DNA of 64,000 bases, taken from the NCBI RefSeq assembly GCF_900104955.1, contig NZ_FNSI01000001.1:4436001-4500000 (forward strand), written 5' to 3'. Positions 45,780 through 54,812 of this stretch are shown piece after piece. The number at the start of each line of letters is the position of its first letter. Position 1 is the first letter of the stretch. This DNA comes from Beijerinckia sp. 28-YEA-48 (GTDB lineage Bacteria > Pseudomonadota > Alphaproteobacteria > Rhizobiales > Beijerinckiaceae). Position numbers and translations under genes: made by a program. The notes below the pieces were generated by a model that saw nothing but the letters and a program-made list of their open reading frames with translations, was not told the DNA's origin and searched no databases.

Positions 45780-46481
45780 TCAGCGCTTCACGAACGTCAG
45801 GTACACAGGCTTGCGGCCAGCAGCGATGGCCTTGGCCTCATAGCGCGTGCCCGGCCAATCGGCCCAGGGCGTCAACCAATCGCTCGCCGCCGACGCCTGC
45901 CAGTCGAACAGGCCTGAGCGCAGAATGCGCGCCAGCGCCCAGGCGCTGTAGTCGTCGATGTCGGTGGCGAAATGCAGTTCGCAGCCGGGGCGCAAGGCTC
46001 GCGCCAGTTCCTGCACCGACTCATCGGAAATGAAGCGGCGCTTCTTCTGATGGGTCTTCGGCCAGGGGTCGGGATAGAGAATGGCGATGCGGCCGAGGCT
46101 GGCCTCGGGCAGCGCCTTCAACACCTCAAGCGCATCTCCGCTATGAACACGCACGTTGTCGAGCTCGTCCTCCTCGATGAGCGCCAGCAGCTTGGCGACG
46201 CCATTGATGAAGGGCTCGCAGCCGATGAAGCCGATCTCGCGACGGCTCTTGGCGTCATGGGCGAGATGCTCGCCACCGCCGAAGCCGATCTCGAGCCACA
46301 GGTCGTCGAGCGGCCGCGCGAAAGCGCTCAGCGGCTTTTGTGCCAAGGCTGATGGTACGACGGTCACTTGCGGCAGGAACTCGTCCACCAAAAGGCTGTG
46401 GTGGCTGCGCAGCTTCTTGCCCTTGCGGCGCCCGTACAGAGTCGGGTGGAAGCGCTCCCCCCGTGGCATGCGTTCAGTCAT
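45780..46481 (-). CDS. trmB: tRNA (guanine-N7)-methyltransferase
   Basis: TrmB methylates G46 in tRNA variable loops using SAM. The 233 residues include the SAM motif LWLEIGFGGGEHLAHDA near residue 61, FIGCEPFINGVAKLLALIEE (cited by GCEPFINGVAKLL) near 86, and the conserved IAILYPDPWPKTHQKKRRFI, cited by LYPDPWPKTHQKKRRF near 134. The order metK-trmB on the same strand is common in Rhizobiales; here they are 135 bases apart with a terminator between. Confidence 0.95.
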   Translation of the reverse strand: MTERMPRGERFHPTLYGRRKGKKLRSHHSLLVDEFLPQVTVVPSALAQKPLSAFARPLDDLWLEIGFGGGEHLAHDAKSRREIGFIGCEPFINGVAKLLALIEEDELDNVRVHSGDALEVLKALPEASLGRIAILYPDPWPKTHQKKRRFISDESVQELARALRPGCELHFATDIDDYSAWALARILRSGLFDWQASAASDWLTPWADWPGTRYEAKAIAAGRKPVYLTFVKR

Positions 46482-46567
46482 GTCTTTTCGTCAAACACCG
46501 GCTCGCCAAACATCCGCGCGGTTTGAGCGGAGCCAAGGGCGCGCGTCAAGGGATCGCTTCATGCAAA

Positions 46568-46591
46568 GAGGGGCGCCGCAAGGCGCCCCTC
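46568..46591 (-). terminator. metK terminator
   Basis: A perfect 10-base stem GAGGGGCGCC/GGCGCCCCTC with a 4-base loop lies 26 bases after the metK stop; on the minus strand it is followed by TTTGC. It separates metK from trmB. Confidence 0.8.
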
Positions 46592-46616
46592 CCAAATGAT
46601 CGTCAACGAGATCGGA

Positions 46617-47804
46617 TCAGAACAGCTTCTTGAGCTGATCGGCGATATCGGTCTTCTCCCAGGAGAAGCCGCCGTCGCTGTCCGGCGTGCGGCCGAAATG
46701 GCCGTAGGAGGACGTGCGGGCGTAGATCGGCTTGTTGAGCTGCAGGTGCTCGCGGATGCCGCGCGGCGAGAGGTTCATGACTTCCATGAGGACCTTCTCG
46801 AGCTTGTCCGGGTCAACCTTGCCGGTGTCGTGCAGGTCGGCATAGATCGACAGCGGCTTGGCGACGCCGATGGCATAGGCAAGCTGGATGGTGCAGCGAT
46901 CGGCCAGGCCGGCGGCGACAACGTTCTTCGCCAGATAGCGCGCGGCGTAAGCGGCCGAACGGTCAACCTTGGTCGGGTCCTTGCCGGAGAAGGCGCCGCC
47001 GCCGTGCGGGGCCGCACCGCCGTAAGTGTCGACGATGATCTTACGGCCGGTCAGGCCGCAGTCGCCATCGGGACCGCCGATGTAGAACTTGCCCGTCGGG
47101 TTGATGTGCCAGACGGTATCCTTGTTGATCCAGCCTTCCGGCAGGGCCTTACGGACATAGGGCTCGACCAGGTCGTGGATCTGCTTGGAGGTCAGATCCT
47201 CGATCGTGTGCTGGTGGGAAACGACGATTTGCGTCACGCCGACCGGCTTGCCGTCTTCGTAGCGGACGGTGACCTGGCTCTTGGAGTCCGGGCCGAGGCC
47301 CTTTTCGGTGCCGGCATGGCGCGCCTGCGAGATCAGGTGCAGGATCTTGTGCGCGTAATACAGCGGCGCCGGCATCAGCTCGGGCGTTTCGCGGCAGGCG
47401 TAACCGAACATGATGCCCTGGTCGCCAGCGCCTTCGTCCTTGTTGCCGGCGGCGTCAACGCCCTGGGCAATGTCGGCCGACTGGGCGTGCAGCAGCACTT
47501 CGATCTCAGCATTGGCGTGATGGAAGCCATCCTGCTCGTAGCCGATGTCCTTGATGGCGTGACGGGCCGCCGCGATGATCTGATCCTTGGAAATGTTCGG
47601 GCCGCGGACTTCGCCGGCGATCACGACGCGATTGGTCGTCGCCAGGGTCTCGCAGGCTACGCGGATCTGATAGGGGTCGAGCTTCGCCTTGGCGCCTTCG
47701 CGGAAGAACAGATCGACGACTTCGTCCGAAATCCTGTCGCAGACCTTGTCCGGATGACCTTCCGACACAGACTCACTGGTAAAAAGATAGTTCTTACGGG
47801 CCAC
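46617..47804 (-). CDS. metK: S-adenosylmethionine synthase
   Basis: MetK makes SAM from methionine and ATP. The 395 residues contain [22 protein letters not shown] (cited by [14 protein letters not shown], near residue 13), [12 protein letters not shown] near 125, [13 protein letters not shown] near 182, [29 protein letters not shown] (cited by [17 protein letters not shown]) near 250 and [19 protein letters not shown] near 279. Length and motifs are canonical. The 211-base upstream gap has a stem-loop but no SAM riboswitch class I could recognise. It belongs to the conserved lnt-XRE-metK-trmB block. Confidence 0.97.
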   Translation of the reverse strand: MARKNYLFTSESVSEGHPDKVCDRISDEVVDLFFREGAKAKLDPYQIRVACETLATTNRVVIAGEVRGPNISKDQIIAAARHAIKDIGYEQDGFHHANAEIEVLLHAQSADIAQGVDAAGNKDEGAGDQGIMFGYACRETPELMPAPLYYAHKILHLISQARHAGTEKGLGPDSKSQVTVRYEDGKPVGVTQIVVSHQHTIEDLTSKQIHDLVEPYVRKALPEGWINKDTVWHINPTGKFYIGGPDGDCGLTGRKIIVDTYGGAAPHGGGAFSGKDPTKVDRSAAYAARYLAKNVVAAGLADRCTIQLAYAIGVAKPLSIYADLHDTGKVDPDKLEKVLMEVMNLSPRGIREHLQLNKPIYARTSSYGHFGRTPDSDGGFSWEKTDIADQLKKLF

Positions 47805-47884
47805 GAGGCGTTCTCCGAGGCTGAGTGGTTGCGTGATTTGGACCGTTGAAGCGGCCGCCGTTTAACGCAGGATTCCTCTCCCTA

Positions 47885-47909
47885 TGCCAAAGGGCGGGTC
47901 TTTTTGGCA
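47885..47909 (-). promoter_or_regulatory. Stem-loop upstream of metK
   Basis: TGCCAAA (47885-47891) pairs perfectly with TTTGGCA (47903-47909), about 80-105 bases before the metK ATG on its own strand. It may be part of a leader structure; no known SAM-binding motif is seen around it. Confidence 0.3.
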
Positions 47910-48000
47910 GCGAGCGTTCGTTTGGTCAAGCGCAATTGGCGATTTCGTTCTGTAAAGCGAACACGGGCACGTTCCCATGGGCCACACTTACACGTGTGAC

Positions 48001-48034
48001 AGAACTTGGGAGGGATCAGAACTTGGGAGGGTTC
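48001..48034 (-). repeat. Tandem 17-base duplication at the XRE gene end
   Basis: AGAACTTGGGAGGGATC (48001-48017) and AGAACTTGGGAGGGTTC (48018-48034) are adjacent. The second copy encodes the final PPKF of the XRE protein; the first lies past the stop, so a recent duplication may have created or moved the stop. Confidence 0.6.
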
Positions 48035-48483
48035 CCGCTGTCGTCCTGATGCTCGGCGGCCAAATCGGTCGCCACGTCCGCAGCTACGTCGGCGGCCACG
48101 GCGACGACGAGATCAATGATGCGTTTGCGCAGATGCGGACTCTTGATGCGCACGAAGGCCTTGTTGAGCTGGATGCCCTCGGCTGTGGCAATGAAATCGG
48201 TGACCAGCGCCGAGGAGACAATCTCGCCCGCATGGGCTTGGCCTTCCGCCGTGCCGGCCGGCGCGCCGTCAAAGAAATAAGACGGCGGCACGTCGAGGAT
48301 CTTGGAAATTTCCTGCAAACGGCTGGCGCCGATGCGGTTGGCGCCCTTTTCGTATTTCTGCACCTGCTGAAAGGTCAGCCCCAGGGCATCGCCGAGCTTT
48401 TCCTGGCTCAGACCGAGCAGTACCCGGCGGAGCCGAACACGACTTCCCACATGTTTGTCGATGGGGTTCGGGACCTTCGCCAT
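48016..48483 (-). CDS. XRE family transcriptional regulator
   Basis: A 155-residue regulator with a Cro/C1-type HTH in the first half: VGSRVRLRRVLLGLSQEKLGDALGLTFQQVQKYEKGANRI, cited by LSQEKLGDALGLTFQQVQKYE near residues 26-46, trimmed here to LSQEKLGDALGLTFQQVQK. The C-terminal half has a conserved DFIATAEGIQLNKAFVRI segment and ends with an alanine-aspartate rich tail (AADVAADVATDLAAEH). The gene is a standard member of the lnt-XRE-metK-trmB neighbourhood in Rhizobiales, where its targets are largely uncharacterised. The ATG at 48483 is preferred over an upstream start three codons earlier. Confidence 0.9.
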   Translation of the reverse strand: MAKVPNPIDKHVGSRVRLRRVLLGLSQEKLGDALGLTFQQVQKYEKGANRIGASRLQEISKILDVPPSYFFDGAPAGTAEGQAHAGEIVSSALVTDFIATAEGIQLNKAFVRIKSPHLRKRIIDLVVAVAADVAADVATDLAAEHQDDSGNPPKF

Positions 48484-48527
48484 GCGACGCACCCACGAAA
48501 TAAAGAAGAGAAAAAGGTCTCTTAGGG

Positions 48528-48590
48528 CCTAACGCGTTTTCTTCACGCGAACCGTGGCCACTTGGCTCTAAAACACTATCGAGCGAGCCT
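48528..48590. repeat. Rhizobiales-type intergenic palindromic element (family B)
   Basis: TAACGCGTTTTCTTCACGCGAACCG followed by GTGGCCACTTGGCTC and ACACTATCGAG (cited in parts: AACGCGTTTTCTTCACGCG, AACCGTGGCCACTTGG) resembles a repeat I recognise as widespread between genes in this order. It lies between the XRE gene and lnt and shares ACGCG and AAAAC stretches with family A. Confidence 0.5.
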
Positions 48591-48645
48591 CAGCGTCTTA
48601 CGCGCATAGCCGTCACCCTGCAACTTCTATGAGGGGAATCTCGTT

Positions 48646-50313
48646 CTACGAGCCGAGCTGGCGCCGTTCCCAAAGCTTCAAAGCCGCCGCCAGAATGAAG
48701 AAGAAGAACCACAGCCCAGCCGGGGCCGAGCGGGCATGTCGTGCAAAAAAAGGTGCGGCAATGGGCCTGGGCAAGGAACTGTCGAGCACGCCGTCGACGC
48801 CCAAGGGCAATTGCTTGAGGATGCGGCCATAGGGATCGATCACCGCCGAAATCCCCGTATTAGCCGCCCGCACCATCGGCAGCCCTTCCTCGATGGTGCG
48901 CAACCGCGCCTGCGCCAAGTGCTGATAGGGGCCCGCCGTCTCACCGAACCAGCCATCGTTGGTGACGTTGAGCATCAGTTGCGGGCGCTCCGACTGGGAT
49001 TCCTGCGGCACCACCTCGCCGGGGAAAATCGCCTCGTAGCAGATGAGCGGCGCTGCTGCCGGCAACCCCGGCACGCGCAAGATCGCGTGGCGGGTGCCGG
49101 CCTCGAAGCCCCCGGGAATATGGACGAACTGGCGCAGGCCGACCTTATCGAGCAGCCAGCCGAGCGGCAGATATTCGCCAAACGGCACCAGATGCACCTT
49201 GTCATAGGTAGAGACGATGGCACCGCCCGGCAGCACAACCTGGATCGAATTGTAATAGCGGCCCGCAGGGCGGCGCGACCCTGAGACACGATCGAGCTGC
49301 TCAAAACGCGCCGCGCCGGTCACCAGAATCGTCGACGCTGGCAGGAAGGTGCCGATCTCTTTCAATGCAGCCACATCACGCGACAGGATGAACGGAAACG
49401 CCGACTCGGGCCAAATCAGATGGGTCGCATCGGCGACGCCGGCGGTCTGCGGCGATGTCGCCCGATCGGACACCTCGAAATAGTGCTTGAGGATCGCCTC
49501 TTTATTATCGGAGCGGAACTTCTCGTCCTGCGGCAGATTGGGCTGCATGATGCGCAGCTTGACGTTCGGCTCCGAGGCCACCGCCGGCGCTGCAGCGCGC
49601 CAGAGGCCAAACGCCAGCAGCGCCGCGAGCAGGATCAGCGCCGCGATGATCGGCCACAACGGCCCGCGCCGGTTGAGTGCGTCGCGATCAGCCAAGGTCG
49701 CCGGCGCGGCGCAGACGAGCACAGCAAGAAGCGTCAGGCCGTTGAGACCGACGAAAGACGCGGCCTGCCCCAAATAAAGATCGGCGCCGAAGGCCATGCC
49801 GAAACTGTTCCAGGGAAAGCCGGTGAGAATATTGCCGCGTAGCCATTCCGACACCGTGAGCGCCAGGGCCAGAACGACGATGCGGCTCGGCCCGTTGCTC
49901 CAGAAGAGCCGCGCCAGGAAGAAACCGAAGGCGGTGAAGAAGGCGAGACCCGCTGGCAGACCGACAACACCCAGCGGCAAGGCCCAGGCGAACTGATCCG
50001 CTTCAACCAGAAAAGCGGCGCCCAGCCACCACAATCCAGCGACGTGATAGCCAAAGCCCAGCCACCAGCCGACCTTGGCCGCTTCCCAGCCATGGGCGAA
50101 CGCCGACGCGCGGGCGCCGTCTTGCGTCTGCGCGGCAGAACCATCGATCAACCAGACCGCAGCGACCAAGGTGATGCAGAGAAAGGGGAATAAGGAGACG
50201 GGCGGCATCGCCAAAGCGCCCGCCGCGCCACAGACGAAAGCCAGAAGCGCCCGCGTCCAGCCAGCGGAGAGGACGAAACGATCGGCTGTTTTGTAGATCG
50301 CCGTTGTTGTCAT
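48646..50313 (-). CDS. lnt: Apolipoprotein N-acyltransferase
   Basis: Lnt adds the third acyl chain to bacterial lipoproteins at the inner membrane. The 555-residue protein starts with about seven membrane segments (roughly residues 20-240) and continues with a nitrilase-like periplasmic domain whose catalytic triad is visible: Glu in HLIWPESAFPF near 293, Lys in STYDKVHLVPFGEYLP near 361 and Cys in PLICYEAIFPGE near 413. A final membrane segment (SAPAGLWFFFFILAAAL) follows. It is normally preceded by a CorC/TlyC-type gene in this neighbourhood, which is missing here. Confidence 0.95.
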   Translation of the reverse strand: MTTTAIYKTADRFVLSAGWTRALLAFVCGAAGALAMPPVSLFPFLCITLVAAVWLIDGSAAQTQDGARASAFAHGWEAAKVGWWLGFGYHVAGLWWLGAAFLVEADQFAWALPLGVVGLPAGLAFFTAFGFFLARLFWSNGPSRIVVLALALTVSEWLRGNILTGFPWNSFGMAFGADLYLGQAASFVGLNGLTLLAVLVCAAPATLADRDALNRRGPLWPIIAALILLAALLAFGLWRAAAPAVASEPNVKLRIMQPNLPQDEKFRSDNKEAILKHYFEVSDRATSPQTAGVADATHLIWPESAFPFILSRDVAALKEIGTFLPASTILVTGAARFEQLDRVSGSRRPAGRYYNSIQVVLPGGAIVSTYDKVHLVPFGEYLPLGWLLDKVGLRQFVHIPGGFEAGTRHAILRVPGLPAAAPLICYEAIFPGEVVPQESQSERPQLMLNVTNDGWFGETAGPYQHLAQARLRTIEEGLPMVRAANTGISAVIDPYGRILKQLPLGVDGVLDSSLPRPIAAPFFARHARSAPAGLWFFFFILAAALKLWERRQLGS

Positions 50314-50394
50314 GGGGCTCGGCTTTATCCGCGAATCGGTCGCCTCAACAGATACACGGGCTGCGCGACGTTTTCAGCTTACCGTTTGACCCGT

Positions 50395-50892
50395 TTAGGT
50401 CGTATCGCCATCACGATAGGGATCGGCAATCCCGAGTTTGGCCAGCGCCAATCGCTCGTGCGCTTCCATGTCCTCCGCCTCGTCATCGACCTCATGGTCG
50501 AAACCGACGAGATGCAGGCTGCCATGGACCAGCATATGGGCGAGGTGGTCGGCGAAGCTCTTCTTCTCGGCCTGCGCCTCGCGCACCACCGTATCGCAAG
50601 AGACGATGATGTCGCCCAAGGTCGGCGCGCGTTGCAGAGCCTTGCCGCTGGCGGCGGGAAAGGACAGCACATTGGTCGGCTGATCCTTGCCGCGCCATTG
50701 CTTGTTCAAGTCCTGCATGAAGCCATCGCCGCAATAGAGCACCGACACTTCGACGCCAGCTTTCAGTTTCACCTCAGCCGTTTCGAGCGCGATCGCGATG
50801 GCCCGCATCGTGAACGCTTCAAGATCGGGCCTGGACGGCCAAGCGTCCGCCCAGGCCTCGAACTCGTCACGCACATCAACAACGATATTCAT
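50395..50892 (-). CDS. ybeY: Endoribonuclease YbeY
   Basis: YbeY is a single-strand endoribonuclease acting in 16S rRNA 3' maturation and ribosome quality control. The 165 residues have the zinc motif HMLVHGSLHLVGFDHEVDDEAEDM (cited by HGSLHLVGFDH, near residue 123) and the family segments LNKQWRGKDQPTNVLSFPA and GDIIVSCDTV. The ATG overlaps the phoH stop by four bases, coupling the two. The downstream gap to lnt is only 81 bases, leaving no room for the CorC/TlyC gene often found there. Confidence 0.95.
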   Translation of the reverse strand: MNIVVDVRDEFEAWADAWPSRPDLEAFTMRAIAIALETAEVKLKAGVEVSVLYCGDGFMQDLNKQWRGKDQPTNVLSFPAASGKALQRAPTLGDIIVSCDTVVREAQAEKKSFADHLAHMLVHGSLHLVGFDHEVDDEAEDMEAHERLALAKLGIADPYRDGDTT

Positions 50893-51962
50893 TCGGCTCC
50901 GGATGCCTTCTTGCCGGCACTCTCATAGGCGGTGACGATGCGGCGCACGAGATCGTGACGCACCACGTCCACATCCTTGAAGACGATATGACCGATGCCT
51001 TCGACACCAGAGAGAAGCCGGATCGCTTCCTGCAAACCGGACTTCTGGCCCGGCGGCAGATCGATCTGCGTCGGATCGCCATTGACGATCATCCGCGAGC
51101 CCTCGCCCAGACGGGTGAGAAACATCTTCATCTGCATCGATGTGGTGTTCTGCGCTTCGTCGAGCAGAATGCAGGCATTGCTCAAGGTCCGTCCGCGCAT
51201 GAAGGCCAGCGGCGCCACTTCGATCATGCCGGTGGCAAGACCACGCTCGACGATGCGGCTGTCCATGAAATCATGCAGCGCATCGAAGATCGGGCGCAGA
51301 TAGGGATCGACCTTTTCGCGCATGTCACCAGGCAAAAAGCCTAAGCGCTCACCCGCCTCGACAGCGGGACGCGACAGGACGAGCCGTTCGACGATGCCCT
51401 GTTCGAGCAGAAGAACCGCGTGGCCGACCGCAAGCCATGTCTTGCCGGTGCCGGCCGGGCCTTCGGCGAAGACCAGCTCGTGTTGCCGCAAAGCATGCAA
51501 ATATTCATGCTGCGAGGCATTACGGGCGCGCACCGCGCCTTTCTTGCGCGTGGCGATCTGCTGGAACGAGAACGGCGCCGACGCTGCCGCATCGGGAAAC
51601 AGGCTGCCCTGTTCGACGCTTTCGGCGATGGCGCCGTCGATGTCGCCCAGTGCGACGCTCTGGCCGCGCAACGCTCGATCATAGAGCGCTGTCATGGCGC
51701 GCTGCGCCTTGGCGCAGGCATCCGGCGGGCCTTTGATGGTGACGTGATTGCCGTTGACATGAACGGAGACGCCGAGGCGCCGTTCGATCTTGGCGAGGTT
51801 CTGGTCGTATTGGCCGAAGGTGGCCGATGCGGCCCGATTGTCGGCCAAGGTGAAAGTGACTTCCGATCGTTCGCGATCGAAAACTTTCGATCTGAGTTCT
51901 CGCCCTGCCGCAGCATTCTCGATGGACGGCGGCGCGCCCGTACGACTGTCGTTGTCAGGCAT
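50889..51962 (-). CDS. ybeZ: PhoH-family ATPase (YbeZ)
   Basis: A 357-residue PhoH/YbeZ-type P-loop ATPase, usually a partner of YbeY in RNA metabolism. An N-terminal KH-like region ([23 protein letters not shown], cited by [15 protein letters not shown]) precedes the ATPase core: Walker [20 protein letters not shown] near residue 168, [19 protein letters not shown] near 196 and Walker [12 protein letters not shown] near 263. It overlaps the miaB stop by eight bases at its start and the ybeY start at its end, so miaB-ybeZ-ybeY are tightly packed. Confidence 0.95.
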   Translation of the reverse strand: MPDNDSRTGAPPSIENAAAGRELRSKVFDRERSEVTFTLADNRAASATFGQYDQNLAKIERRLGVSVHVNGNHVTIKGPPDACAKAQRAMTALYDRALRGQSVALGDIDGAIAESVEQGSLFPDAAASAPFSFQQIATRKKGAVRARNASQHEYLHALRQHELVFAEGPAGTGKTWLAVGHAVLLLEQGIVERLVLSRPAVEAGERLGFLPGDMREKVDPYLRPIFDALHDFMDSRIVERGLATGMIEVAPLAFMRGRTLSNACILLDEAQNTTSMQMKMFLTRLGEGSRMIVNGDPTQIDLPPGQKSGLQEAIRLLSGVEGIGHIVFKDVDVVRHDLVRRIVTAYESAGKKASGAE

Positions 51963-53391
51963 TCGTTGTCTGCATGCTCCCGTGAGCCGCTGATCTTTCG
52001 TGTGTGACGATCCGGCCCTTCAGCGAATTCGGCCAGGTGCCTTCAATCGAGATCGAAGCAATGGTTCCGATCAATGCTTCCGCATCTTCGACGTGAACAG
52101 ATTGCAGATAAGGCGTGCGGCCGATGGCCTGGCCCGCATGGCGGCCCTTCTTCTCAAACAGAACCGGCAGGATCTGGCCGACGGTGGCGCGATTAAACGC
52201 TTGCCGCTGCTGTTCGAGCAGCTCTTGCAGAACGGCCAACCGCTCCTGCTTCACATGCGCCTCGATTTGTCCGTCCATATCCGACGCCGGCGTGCCGGGA
52301 CGTTGAGAATACATGAAGGAATAGGCGCTGGCGAAACCAATCTCGCGCACAAGGGCCAAAGTCGCCTCGAAATCCACATCGCTCTCGCCGGGAAAGCCGA
52401 CGATGAAATCCGACGACAAAGCGATGTCGGGACGGGCCGCGCGGACACGTGCGATGATGTCGATGAACTCTTGCGCCTTATGCTTGCGGTTCATTGCCGC
52501 CAGAATGCGATCCGATCCCGCCTGTACCGGCAGATGCAGATAGGGCATCAATTGCGGAATATCGCGATGGGCGGCGATCAAGCGATCGTCCATATCGCGT
52601 GGATGGCTGGTCGTATAGCGAATGCGTTCGACACCCGGCAGCGCGGCGACGCGCTCGATCAGATCACCGAGCGACGCGACCCGGCCGGCATCGTCACCGT
52701 GATAAGCATTGACGTTTTGGCCGATCAGCGTGATTTCGCGCACACCGGCATCCGCCAAACTGCGCACTTCGTCGAGGATCGAAGCGATCGGCCGGGACAT
52801 TTCTGCGCCGCGCGTATAGGGCACGACGCAGAAGGTGCAGAATTTGTCGCAGCCTTCCTGAACCGTGACGAAAGCCGAATAGCCACGACCGCGCAGGCGC
52901 TGCGGCGAAGGCGTCTGCAAGGTCTGGAATTTGTCGACGACCGGAAAATCCGTGTCGACCACACCGCTGCGCCGGGCGGCCTTGCTCAACAGCTCGGGGA
53001 AGCGATGATAGCTCTGCGGGCCGACGACGATATCGACGGCGCTCTGGCGGCGGATGATCTCATTGCCCTCGGCTTGGGCGACGCAACCAGCGACCGCTAT
53101 CTGCATCGCCTGGCCGTTCAAGGCGCGCTCTTCCTTCATCTCGCGCAATTTGCCCAGTTCGGAAAAAATCTTTTCCGAAGCGCGTTCGCGGATGTGGCAG
53201 GTGTTCAAAACGACGAGGTCGGCGTCCTCCGGCGAGGCGGCTTGGCCATAGCCTTCGCCTTCGAGAATGTCGCCCATGCGCGTCGCGTCATAGACGTTCA
53301 TCTGGCATCCGAACGACTTGATGAAAACCTTGCGCGCCTGCGGTGCGGCCGCGGCGGTCGCCCTCGCGTCTGACGTTTTCACCTCATTCAT
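51955..53391 (-). CDS. miaB: tRNA-2-methylthio-N6-isopentenyladenosine methylthiotransferase
   Basis: MiaB is a radical SAM enzyme that adds a methylthio group to i6A37 of tRNAs. The 478-residue chain has the N-terminal MTTase domain with [14 protein letters not shown] near residue 23, Cys in [14 protein letters not shown] and [11 protein letters not shown], the radical SAM CxxxCxxC in [18 protein letters not shown] near 180 and a C-terminal TRAM domain. The ATG at 53391 is chosen because the conserved MNEV start and a reasonable AAGGA spacing fit; ATG 53403 is an alternative. It heads the miaB-ybeZ-ybeY run. Confidence 0.95.
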   Translation of the reverse strand: MNEVKTSDARATAAAAPQARKVFIKSFGCQMNVYDATRMGDILEGEGYGQAASPEDADLVVLNTCHIRERASEKIFSELGKLREMKEERALNGQAMQIAVAGCVAQAEGNEIIRRQSAVDIVVGPQSYHRFPELLSKAARRSGVVDTDFPVVDKFQTLQTPSPQRLRGRGYSAFVTVQEGCDKFCTFCVVPYTRGAEMSRPIASILDEVRSLADAGVREITLIGQNVNAYHGDDAGRVASLGDLIERVAALPGVERIRYTTSHPRDMDDRLIAAHRDIPQLMPYLHLPVQAGSDRILAAMNRKHKAQEFIDIIARVRAARPDIALSSDFIVGFPGESDVDFEATLALVREIGFASAYSFMYSQRPGTPASDMDGQIEAHVKQERLAVLQELLEQQRQAFNRATVGQILPVLFEKKGRHAGQAIGRTPYLQSVHVEDAEALIGTIASISIEGTWPNSLKGRIVTHERSAAHGSMQTTNA

Positions 53392-53476
53392 GCGGACAAT
53401 CATTCCTTCAAACCTGGCGACATCAGTCTCCAGCAATTCTTGTACCTTTTAGGCGAGAATCGCGGAGGTGAGAACC

Positions 53477-54259
53477 TCACGCTGCGCGTCTCCAACGGTT
53501 CTGGCGAATATCTAATTGAATCATCGCCGCCATGGCTTTTCGATGGTCGCCTGGCCCCATCAGCCGGGGTGGCAAGTAATCGATCAGGCATTCGGTGGGG
53601 CCCGCCTTGAGCAACTGCCACAGGTGTGGGGCAAAGCCGGTATCTCCGTACCAGGCTATATTGGCGCGCCCGGCCCGGCCCAGCGCCAATCCGTCGCGCC
53701 GGTTGTAGTCGATGACGATCGGCTGGACGTAGACGGCTGCAACCTCGGGATGGGCTTTCATCAGGTCCCGGCACGCCTCGAAATGGGGCGAATGGAATTT
53801 CAGCAAATGGGTGCCGTCGCCGGTGGTCGCCTCGGCGAACAGGATGACCGGATCGCCAGCCTGCATGCGTTCGGCAATCTGCCTGTTGACCGCGGGAATC
53901 TGCCGCTTGCGGCCACGATCGACGAACAGGGCGCCCTGAACCTTGGCCAGCGGCCCCAGCAGCGGCCAGCCGCCGACCTCTTTCTTGGCGAGAAATGCGG
54001 TGAATTCAGTGCTGCCGAGAGCGACGATATCGACCCAGGAAATGTGGTTGGGAACGAGGAGCAGCGGCCGCTCGCGCGCCATTTCGCCGCGCGGCCGGAC
54101 GCGCACCCGCAAGAGCGCGCACATCGTGCGGCAGAACAGCAGCGGCAACGCGGCACGTGCCGAAGGTCTAAAACGGATGAGCAAAAGATAAATCGGGCTA
54201 ACAACGACGAGAAATAGCAGAATTGTCAGCACAAGCGCCACGGCGCGTAGAACCGGCAC
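53477..54259 (-). CDS. plsC: 1-acyl-sn-glycerol-3-phosphate acyltransferase family
   Basis: A 260-residue membrane-bound lysophosphatidate-type acyltransferase. A hydrophobic N-terminal anchor (AVALVLTILLFLVVVSPIYLLL) is followed by the HX4D catalytic motif in LLVPNHISWVDIVAL near residue 74, a second motif VDRGRKRQIPAVN near 113 and EATTGDGTHLLKFHS near 142 (block III normally FPEGT). The altered EATTG in place of FPEGT is usual for the OlsA/PlsC relatives in alphaproteobacteria. It may make phosphatidic acid or ornithine lipid. Located between rimI and miaB, where fur is often found but is absent. Confidence 0.9.
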   Translation of the reverse strand: MPVLRAVALVLTILLFLVVVSPIYLLLIRFRPSARAALPLLFCRTMCALLRVRVRPRGEMARERPLLLVPNHISWVDIVALGSTEFTAFLAKKEVGGWPLLGPLAKVQGALFVDRGRKRQIPAVNRQIAERMQAGDPVILFAEATTGDGTHLLKFHSPHFEACRDLMKAHPEVAAVYVQPIVIDYNRRDGLALGRAGRANIAWYGDTGFAPHLWQLLKAGPTECLIDYLPPRLMGPGDHRKAMAAMIQLDIRQNRWRRAA

Positions 54260-54329
54260 GAACGCCCCTTCGTCGAGAGCCCCAGATGCGAATATCGAAA
54301 CTGAAAGCAGAAACGCTATCGGCCCTAAA

Positions 54330-54812
54330 TCACAACAATTGCTTTGTCATGACAATGGCGTCAGTGCGCCCGCCATCGGCAGCGCGATAATAGCCCGGCC
54401 GGCGACCGACTTCGGCAAAGCCGTGCCGGCGGTAGAGCGCCAGCGCCGCCTCGTTGTCCTGCGCCACTTCAAGAAAGAGCGCGCTGACCCGCAACAGCCC
54501 AAGAGTTTCGGCATGTTTGAGCAGCAGATCGCGCGCCACACCACGGCGGCGATAGCTGGTGGCGACGGCGATGGTCAGGATTTCCGCCTCATTGGCGGCT
54601 TTGCGCGACAGGACGAAGCCGAGCAGGGCGTCGCTGGAACTATCGAAAATCCCATCGCTGACGACATTCTCCGACAGGATCAGCCGCTCGATTTCGACGG
54701 CATCCCAGGGATAAGCGAAACCATCCTTATGCAGGCGCGCGCATGCCACCGCATCAGCGGCTTCCAGGCTGCGGCTCTGGATCTGGAGGGCCCGGCGCAG
54801 AAAACCCATCAT
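54330..54812 (-). CDS. rimI: Ribosomal protein S18 alanine N-acetyltransferase family
   Basis: A 160-residue GNAT acetyltransferase of the RimI family. The acetyl-CoA loop is ATSYRRRGVARDLLLKHAE near residues 89-107, preceded by FAYPWDAVEIERLILSE near 32 (the substrate-side PW motif) and followed by ALFLEVAQDNEAALALYRRHGFAEVGRRPGYY, cited by EVAQDNEAALALYRRHGF, trimmed to DNEAALALYRRHGF. It overlaps tsaB by four bases (ATGA), the usual arrangement. The true target could be broader than S18. Confidence 0.92.
   Translation of the reverse strand: MMGFLRRALQIQSRSLEAADAVACARLHKDGFAYPWDAVEIERLILSENVVSDGIFDSSSDALLGFVLSRKAANEAEILTIAVATSYRRRGVARDLLLKHAETLGLLRVSALFLEVAQDNEAALALYRRHGFAEVGRRPGYYRAADGGRTDAIVMTKQLL

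Noticed and set aside
46596-47849. A 417-codon open frame opposite metK
   Set aside because: Its sequence is a low-information antisense reading and metK motifs are complete on the minus strand.
47805-48015. A SAM-II or SAM-V riboswitch upstream of metK
   Set aside because: I could find a stem-loop but not the conserved pseudoknot sequences of these classes.
48050-48105. A tandem DNA repeat coding the alanine-aspartate tail of the XRE protein
   Set aside because: The AADVA-like units are short and imperfect and fit simple composition bias rather than a defined repeat.
52000-53373. A 457-codon open frame opposite miaB
   Set aside because: No recognisable domain; miaB carries the radical SAM cysteines in the other direction.
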